The position numbers and the translations under genes were made by a program. A model generated the notes under the pieces. The model did not search any database. It saw only the letters and a list, made by a program, of their open reading frames with translations, and had not been told where the DNA came from. Positions 56,656 through 64,000 of a stretch of 64,000 nt of DNA are shown in pieces. Source of the DNA: Morinoia aosen (lineage: Eukaryota > Arthropoda > Malacostraca > Amphipoda > Talitridae). The stretch lies in NCBI GenBank assembly GCA_030386875.1, contig CM059559.1, positions 66,850,392-66,914,391 on the forward strand. Direction: 5' to 3'. Each line of letters starts with the position of its first letter. Position 1 is the first letter of the stretch.

Positions 56656-56664
56656 GGCGGGGAA
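56656..56664 (+). other. Polypurine tract of the gag-only element
   Basis: GGCGGGGAA directly before the 3' LTR start at 56665, the expected place for plus-strand priming. One C interrupts the purine run. Confidence 0.6.
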
Positions 56665-57825
56665 TATACAATAAATTTACAGGAGTTCCTGTATTAGTTT
56701 TCACATTCGTTAACTTTAAGCGTTTCTTGTTCTTGAACTTAATTTTAAGGATATAAGTAACTGATAATAAATCATAAATGGTCATTCAAACCTTTAAATT
56801 AAAATTAGTGCAGATAATTTAAGCAAATTCAATAACGTAAAAATTTCTATAACCCAGCTCTAGGCTTGTCTTTGGTTCTTGAACTTTGGTTTACTATCCT
56901 GAATACATCCTAATGAATACACCATTTGAGCCAAGCCGTACTTACCTCGTAAATTTTCTGGATGCAAATTGAGATCGCCTCCAACCTCCACTAAGCAAAC
57001 ATCTTCCATCAACTATATTACTTATACAAACTTGAGCTTACTCAGCCTTCGTCTCGAACACCGTGCGGTACCTGCCTGCAACCATCCCAGGGACGCCGGT
57101 GGTCTTACGTCAGCTTCGCTACGCTCTCCGTCCCTTCTTCCGAGGACCGAGCGGAAAGAAGATGAGAGGCTGAGGCGCCTTCCTTGCTGCTGACCTGCAC
57201 CACTCACCGTCCACTCGCCTGACTCCGCTTCCCGGCACGTCCTGAAGCTCACGAGTACTTGTGGAGGTTCGTAAACTATGAGTTTAGGACCAAATACTTG
57301 CCATGCCGTGAGCTGGGTACTTAGGACTACGCTTCCCCATGCATTCTTATAACTTATAACTTAAAACTATAACTTACCTTATAACTTAAAACTATAACTT
57401 ACCTTATAACTTAAAACTATAACTTACCTTATAACTTAAAGTTGCAACTTACCTTGTAACTTAAAATTATAACTTACCTTAAAAACTATAACTTATAATT
57501 TATCTTAAAAACTTATACGATAAACTGTGCTAAACCTATGATTAAAACTACATCACGACTAACCGCAACTATCTCCACAGAGCACGGTTTGCTTCCTACG
57601 ACGGCACTGACGCAGACCGAAAGTCCAGCGCCCGCCTGTCTACTTGAAGTCCTGCTCCGAAGAGTTTATGGTTTCTTCGTTCATTTAAGCTTAGCAGTTT
57701 GTCCTCTTCTTCCAAATGTCGTTCCGACATTTGACCTAATAAATTACGGCAAATTTTCCCATTTCGGAACTCCGCGTATTTCAATCTCCTAAATATATTA
57801 CTAGGTATTTACTTTTTTTTCTATA
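56665..57825 (+). repeat. 3' LTR of the gag-only element
   Basis: Aligns end to end with 53818-55001. Differences include one 25-bp unit fewer and a changed stretch just before the terminal TTTTCTATA. Confidence 0.87.
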
Positions 57826-57830
57826 GCTCC

Positions 57831-58148
57831 TGTGTTCGTTTGCTTATATTCCAATACAAGCGCGCCCCAACGAGAGTGTTTTACAACTATGCGTTACGAA
57901 GATTATGTTTTATTAGTTACTAATATTTCAATGCACTGTCAAAATCACATTACGCAACGAAAGGAATTGACTTTTCTTGTGCGTGTTTGTTTCGACATTT
58001 AACATGGGTATTACGAAACCGATGTGTAATTATCAACCAAGAATGTTAATATTCAGATATTTTGAAAACCAACGTTAAACATTTCATCTTTTAACTCTAT
58101 TGTCAATTAACTGGTTTTCTTTTCCATTTTCACTGGGGTAGCAATTGC
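57831..58148. other. Spacer, nothing recognised
   Basis: Non-coding DNA between the 3' target duplication of the gag-only element and the next LTR fragment. Confidence 0.45.
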
Positions 58149-58400
58149 ACAGTAAATTTACAGGAGTTCCTGTATTAGTTTTCACGTACATTAACTTTAA
58201 GCCTTTCTTGTTCATGAACTTAATTTTAAGACTATAAGTAAGTAATAATAAACCATTAATAGCCCTTCAAACCTTTAAATGTAATTTAGACCCAGATACT
58301 TTAGCAAATTTAATAACTTCAATACGTAAAAATTTTCTATAACCCAGCTCTAGGCTTGTCTTTGGTTCTTGAACGTTGGTTTACTGTCCTGAATACAACC
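58149..58400 (+). repeat. Left part of another LTR of the gag-only family
   Basis: CAGTAAATTTACAGGAGTTC onward follows the first about 240 bp of the LTRs at 53818 and 56665 with roughly 88-90% identity, then stops at ACAACC where BEL/Pao copy 2 begins. The other half, if present, lies beyond the window. Confidence 0.8.
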
Positions 58401-58945
58401 TGTCACGCTTACCGGCGAGAAGCGCCAACTTCCAGTTTTACCTGGCATTTAACATAGTCTCTTCTGAACCGAGATAAATAAGATAATGATAAGCTTGACA
58501 ATAATAGAAGAGTGCTCACCTGAAGCTTCGAAGAAATTGTTCAGGGAACATTCTCCACTGTTAGCCGGCTATCCGGGGGTTTAGATACCCAGATGCAGGG
58601 CCGGTAGAAGTCGTCGCACGTAAGGCTCACGTGCATCCGACCTCGTAGATGAACTCTCACTGAAGTGGCAGGCCCGCGAGAGCTGCGACTTCAAGGACGC
58701 TTCGAATCCGCAGCAGTGGCTTCGGATAAGCTCGCAACAAACAAACGAACACTTTATGGTTGTTCGATATTAACTTTTGCTGCCAGGAAGGTGAAGCACT
58801 CCAACCATTGCCCGCTTGTCATATTTAATTAGCGTTTTAGTTCTTTAGGTCAGTTTAGGGTAAATTAACGACCCAGTCCCCGATTGCAAGATATTAATGA
58901 ACTTGCAAGGGACGTAAAATGGGAAGCAAGGCTGGAGTTGCGACA
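58401..58945 (-). repeat. 3' LTR of BEL/Pao copy 2
   Basis: 545 bp with the same termini as copy 1 (TGTCACGCTTACC at left, GAGTTGCGACA at right on the plus strand). Confidence 0.9.
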
Positions 58946-59083
58946 CAATCCCGGCAAAAGAAGGCACGGAGTTTTCATCGAAAATTCCGGGAAATACACA
59001 CAAGTACATGCAAACGTCCTTCCAGCACAAACTGGAAAGGACTAACAATAATTTTTTGCGCATTACACATTGGTTGAAAGGGT

Positions 59084-62000
59084 TCATAAATGCCCTTTCT
59101 TAATTAGATAATTTAATTTGCTACGTTGCTGACGCGCCGCTTGCCTTTGAGGACGGTCAGCAGAAGTAACTACGGGTTCTTCGGAAAAGGCCGAAGAATC
59201 CGTATCAGAAGAAGAAGTATTAAGATGCTGAACTCTAGGGTGTTCAGAGGTAGAACTACCCCGTTGAGTTTCAAACCTCGCGGGAGGTTCGAAACGAGGG
59301 TACAATTCCTCGCCTGAACTACTCCCGTCTGCGCTATCCCCCACCTCCTCTGGAGTAGGATCGGTGACAGCTAACTCCAGCGGGTATAGTAGCGAGACTT
59401 TGATGGCGCTTTCAGTGTTATCAGCCCTTATAACTCGTACAACACGAACCTTGCCATCGCGACCAGGGAGCAAAGCACTGATGCGAGCCAAGGCCCAAAA
59501 TGGTCTGGGTTTTATAGGGTGTTTTACAAGTACCCCTTGACCCACATATAATAGCTGGTTGTTAAAGGGTAAAGATTTCAGAGGATATGGACCTCGCAAA
59601 GAAATTAAATACTGAGTATACCAGAGCTCCCGGAACTTGGCGACCATGACATCGCGTCTCTCCAAAAGCGAGAGCAAATGCTCGCGATGTTCAACATCGT
59701 CGGTCTCCAAGTCCGGAAGCTCATCGGACAGAATTAAAGAATTAGATGTAGGATAAAGTTGAAGGAATTGAATGGGCATAATAGGTAAGATCGAGTCCCC
59801 CATCTCAGTGTAAGAGAGAGGACGCCGATTTAGGTTGAGAGAAATATCGGAAATGACAGTAATGAAGGAAGAATAAGAATAAGTGCTACGGCCAAAAAGT
59901 TTATATAAGCAGTCCTTTATGGACTTGAACAGACGTTCCCAAATCGCTCCAAATTGAGGACTGTAAATTGGGATAGTTTTGAATTTGATATTGAAAGGTC
60001 GAAACCGCTCTTCATACAACGAGGAAGTTAACACTTCCGATAGAAGATCGGGAGCGGCGGTGAAAGTTTTAGCATTGTCAGAATAAACAGTGTTAGGAAT
60101 GCCCTTTTCGTTTGTAAACCGAATAAAGGCAAAACAGAATTCCTCCAAAGTCATAGAAGGAAGAAGTTCAATATGGATAGCTCTAGTTTGAAAGCACGTG
60201 AATAATAGTAAATAAACCTTTTGTTTGTGACCAAAAGGGTCTAATACCCAAAAGTGGGCAGAAAAGTCCATGCCTGTTGTGGCAAAGGGCCTTACGAAAT
60301 TAGTACGAGAGTCAGGCAAAGCAAGAGGTTCAGGATATGAAAACGCTTTGGCGTTTAGCTTCTTACACACCGTGCATTTAGCTAACACGCCGCGCACAGT
60401 ACGCATGCAGCGCGGCACGACATAACCGTCCAGCTTAAGCTTTTGAACGGTGATATCGAGCCCCTGATGATTAAGGAGTTTATGAGTATGCAAAATTAAC
60501 AAATTAGTTAAGTGAGAAGAACTAGACAGTAAAATGGGGTTTCGAGTATTATAATCTAATTCTTCAGCGTTTGCAATAAGACTGTTAGATCGAATTAGAC
60601 CATGCGAATCAAGGAAAAGATTGAAAGTTCTAACTAACAGAGGCGGCCGAGGACTTTTACTTTTTAAGGCCTCGAGCTCGCCCGCAAAGTATTTACTTTG
60701 CATAGAAGAAATAAGAAAAATGAAGGCTCGCAATTTTGCATTGCCCAAATCTGCACATCGAAAAATAGCGACAGCTTTATGAACTTTCTCCATCGTGCCT
60801 AGTAATTTAGGATAGGAGGAGAAGCGTTCAATCTCCAAAATAGGAGCTTCACACGGAGGAACAATATTGACATTAATACATGCAGCAGATACAAATTGAT
60901 GGGGATGGCAACCCAGGTGTCCCTTGGGCCACTGGTCTTTACCTTCGCGGATCCATGCGGGACCTTCCAACCATACTATTTTATTCTCGAGAAACTTAGT
61001 TACTTTAATGCCTCGAGTTAATGAGTCAGCCATGTTGAACATGGTAGGCACGTATTCGTAATGGAACGAAGCAGAAGTTTTACCTTCCAACGTCTGGCGC
61101 ATGCTGTCTATGTCCTTAATTCTATTACTGACAAATACGTTCTTGCGTGGAGGTTTACCACTCAATAACCAAGCCAGAGTAACCTGGGAATCGGTAAGAA
61201 AAGTTATACTTGCGACTTTATAGGGAAAGTTAACGTCACACATTAGAGATACAAGACACTGATAAGCAAGAGACACGGCCAGAAGTTCAAGAGAAGGAAG
61301 AGTTCTTTGTCTAGGAGGTGAAACTTTAACTTCAGAGAAGATTAGCGAGCTGCGCTCCTTTTGGACACCGTACATACAGGTTCCAAAAGCGCTCGCGCTA
61401 GCATCACAGAAAATTACAAGGTCAATTTTCTCAGTTTCAACTAGATTCATCCTAGGGAACTCAAATTCATGCAACTCCGAAAACTCCAGACAATAGTTAC
61501 GCCATTCTTTACATATATCATCTGGAACGTCTTGATCCCAGCCTAGTCTTAACGGTGTTAACTTACGCAAAATTAGCTTACCTTTAACAGAGAATGGTAA
61601 TAGAATCCCTAAAGGGTCATACAAGGAAGCAATTTCCGACAGCATACTCCTACGAGTTTTACAGGAAGGATTTAAACTTTTTACAGATATGGAAAGAGAA
61701 TCAGAAGAAGAATTAAAGTTATAACCCAGCACTCTGGAGTGCGCACTGGCGCTACAAAGAGAAGGGTCAATCTGAGACAAAAGATCAGAGCTGTTAGACT
61801 GCCACTGACGCAAAGGAAAGCCGCTCTCTTTAAAAGCTTTGTTTGCGCGTTGAAAAGTGTCAAGCGCAAGCTTGGGACTATTAGTGGTAAATATAAGGTT
61901 GTCCACGTACAACTTGTTTGCCATTACGTCTCTAACCACCAAATCACTGAGAGTTTTAGCATGAAGTTTAAGAAGAAAATTGAGAATATATGGGGAAGCG

Positions 62001-63420
62001 ACAAAACCGAACAACAATGTTGTATATCGGAAATATTTAAATTCACCATCTTGAAAGAGAACAAAACTAAATTGATTTCGGTCAAATGTCTTGGCTAACT
62101 TTACCTGAAGGAAAGCCTTGAAAATATCTGCTAGCACAACAATGGAATTAGACCGAAAATACACCAAGAGACCAAGTAAATCGTTCATGAGGTTAGGACC
62201 TACATAGGAGGCCTCATTCAGACTAGGCAATTTACCTCGCTTCAGCGAACAATTGAAAACAGGGCGTATCTTTGAAGTAGTAACGTGTTCTCGCACGACA
62301 GGCCTATGTGGTATCCACTTGTGCTCACGCACATCTAAAGTTTCGAGAGAAAGAGGCTCAATAATACCAAGTTCGAGTTGTTCCATAAAGACATCGTTAT
62401 ACTGTTGCTCTATCCCCCTGCGAGAGTTAGAAGCAGCAACCTTCTGAGCGAGATATCGCGCTAATCCGAAATTATGAGGAACTTTCGCTAATAAATTACG
62501 GTTCCAAGGCACGTGAACAGAATAGTGGCCTTCGGCATAAACGACGCTACCTCTGAAGTCTTCCAGCTCTCTATCATACTCTACTTCCCTAGCAGGTACC
62601 CCTATTAATTCTAAGTCTAGCAGTCTATCAAGACCGGCCTGCACATCACACTCAGTACCATCCAATGCAGAAGAACAGACTTTGGGAGGTTCAAAAAATG
62701 CCTCCAACACACCATGATAACAATTAGCTTTAGATTTACTTTTTTTGGTTTCTTTTTTTGTTTATTTGCAACAGCAAAGGAAGAAGAAACTTTAGGCGGA
62801 ACAGCAGAGGAAGAAGAAATTTCAGGTGAAACAACAGAAGGGGAAGAAATTACAGGCTGAACAACAGAACAAGGCGAGCCACCGTCTTGTTTTTTAGCGG
62901 CCGAAGCCACGACAGGAAACAAAGAGGATTTATAACATTATAGTTCCCCAAAGGGTAAGAAACCGTTAGCCACGCGCATAACTTTATAGCCTGCGACGTG
63001 TTGCAACTCAAGCACACGAAAAGCTTGAAGAGCATCAACACCTAAAATGCCGTTGATTTGAATACTGTCATCAACGACTTCAGGAAAGGAAGTTGAAAGA
63101 GGTAGCTTAGTTTTAAGCAGCTCGAGTTTAGACTGCAAACCCTTCATCCCCATCTGCAGGTTCCAATTCTGCATCGCAAAAACATCAAGCTCATGCTTCT
63201 CACAGTCAGGAAGCACGAGCTCGACGTTAATGTGCTTGCCCCGTAACGGGACAGAGGCACCTACCGTGTTTACAGTAAGTTCTTGCAAATCATCGGTAGT
63301 ACAGTTAGGACTAACCGTATCCAGGTCAATCAACGTTTGTTGACTCCCGGTGTCAATCACGAAATTTACACGTTTAGATAGATTGTTAATTTTAGTTGAA
63401 AGAGCGATAACAGGGCACAT
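59084..63420 (-). pseudogene. pol: BEL/Pao Pol, copy 2 (nonsense and frameshift)
   Basis: Starts at ATG 63420 like copy 1, with the protease FVIDTGSQQTLID. At about 62938 a Lys codon is replaced by TAA after LPFGEL. The frame resumes (62922-62750) and is lost again in a T-rich run near 62745-62760. From 62710 to 59084 it is open for 1208 codons. These hold RT (LADIFKAFLQV, YVDN), RNase H (VIFCDASASAFG), the integrase zinc region (HKLLNHQ...CTVCKKLN), catalytic residues in TGMDFSAHF, YSDNAKT and IWERLFKS, and the BEL/Pao tail. YVDN is shared with copy 1, so it is the family form and not a mutation. Confidence 0.92.
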
Positions 63421-64000
63421 TCGAAAACGTGCCTTTAACGTCAGGAAGAGGTGGCGACAAGAGAGGAAAAACTACGAACTTGGGACATAACGGACTAACA
63501 TGAGTATTAGCCTTGCAAAGCGAACAATTAAAAGGCAAGCCTCTGCTTTTTGCAGGGCAAGCCTTAGCTAAATGGTTGTGACTAAGGCACACAGAGCATA
63601 ATTGCAACTCGCCTACTTGTTTCACGCTTTTTGCGTGAGTATCAAATTTTCGGCAAGCAAAGGAAGTATGACCAGTCTGCTTACATAACCGGCACACTTT
63701 AACACTAGGAAGTTTAGAGGACTCAGGAAAAGATTTAGTTTGAGTTTCTGCTCGAGTCTTTTCCTCCACCCTATCATTGCGAAGGGAGAGAAATTTCTTG
63801 GGTTTAGATTTAGTTTCTAAAAGAGACAGCACATGATGTGCGTTCTCAAACATCTCTAGTGAGAAGAAACTAGCTTTGCAATAACGAAGAAGTTCTAACA
63901 AGAAAAAGTCAGGCAGCTTGGTTTTAATTATGGCAGAAAACAAAAGATTGCCCGATTTCTCGCTACAGAAATCTACACCAAGCTTAGAGAGCTCAAGTAG
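63392..64000 (-). pseudogene. gag: BEL/Pao Gag C-terminal part, copy 2 (cut by window end)
   Basis: Holds the three knuckles CRLCKQTGHTSFAC, CSVCLSHNHLAKAC and CSLCKANTHVSPLC in the same order as copy 1. After the last knuckle a one-base deletion (GTAGTTTTTCC against GTAAGTTTTTCC in copy 1) moves the frame. Gag therefore reads past the copy-1 stop position and overlaps the pol start, ending at 63392. The N-terminal half lies beyond the window. Confidence 0.85.

Larger units (their letters stand above)
53818..57825 (+). mobile_element. Gag-only LTR retrotransposon (non-autonomous)
   Basis: 4008 bp with 5-bp duplications GCTCC (53813-53817 and 57826-57830). 5' LTR 53818-55001 (1184 bp), 3' LTR 56665-57825 (1161 bp). 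The LTRs differ mainly in copy number of a 25-bp repeat plus roughly 1% substitutions, so insertion was recent. A TGG-starting primer site follows the 5' LTR directly, and GGCGGGGAA precedes the 3' LTR. Only a gag-like gene lies between. Protease, RT, RNase H and integrase are missing, so pol functions must come from elsewhere. Confidence 0.88.
58401..64000 (-). mobile_element. BEL/Pao LTR retrotransposon, copy 2, truncated by the window end
   Basis: Same family and orientation as copy 1. 3' LTR 58401-58945, pol about 59084-63420, gag from 63392 past 64000. The LTR is clearly more diverged from copy 1 (roughly 80% identity) than pol is (about 90% protein identity), so it is a sister subfamily. 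Pol carries a nonsense codon and a frameshift, and gag a frameshift, so this copy is inactive. The 5' LTR and right target duplication are outside the window. Confidence 0.93.

Overview
The window is eukaryotic nuclear DNA, most likely from an arthropod and perhaps an insect. It is AT-rich. It contains BEL/Pao LTR retrotransposons, an I-clade LINE with its own RNase H, Penelope-like fragments with GIY-YIG motifs, hAT and TTAA-type DNA elements and many long inverted repeats. There is no operon structure, no ribosomal or clear tRNA gene, and almost no host coding sequence. The species cannot be told from the sequence alone. The only candidate host exon is a 225-codon ORF at 4768-5468 (minus) behind a good splice acceptor.

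Layout. 1-6.2 kb: a 37-bp minisatellite, a 92-bp tandem array split by a SINE-like insertion, a fold-back MITE and the candidate exon. 6.2-12.6 kb: a nearly full-length I-type LINE on the minus strand (RNA-binding ORF1, then endonuclease-RT-RNase H ORF2). It is broken by frameshifts and by a second SINE copy with a perfect 14-bp target duplication. 12.6-22.3 kb: repeat relics, including a Penelope-like 3' end. 22.3-26.7 kb: three elements bounded by TTAA, two sharing one TTAA. 27.8-31.6 kb: a decayed minus-strand LINE. 32.9-33.4 kb: a decayed hAT transposase C-terminus.

33.5-45.0 kb is one nested block. A fold-back hAT-like element with 8-bp duplications encloses an almost intact BEL/Pao retrotransposon (gag and pol open, LTRs about 1.5% diverged) and a head-to-head pair of truncated Penelope-like copies. 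45-53.6 kb holds further fold-back and TIR elements, including a 1.1-kb hAT-like element with perfect 8-bp duplications. 53.8-57.8 kb is a young LTR element that carries only gag, with 5-bp target duplications, a TGG-starting primer binding site beside the 5' LTR and a purine tract. 58.1-64.0 kb is another LTR fragment of that family, split by a second, mutated BEL/Pao copy that runs off the window.

How the parts relate: the window records successive insertions. The BEL/Pao pol and the LINE ORF2 are the two sources of enzymes that can be read. The SINE-like, gag-only and fold-back elements encode no complete enzyme set and would need proteins supplied in trans. All counts and alignments were made by eye.
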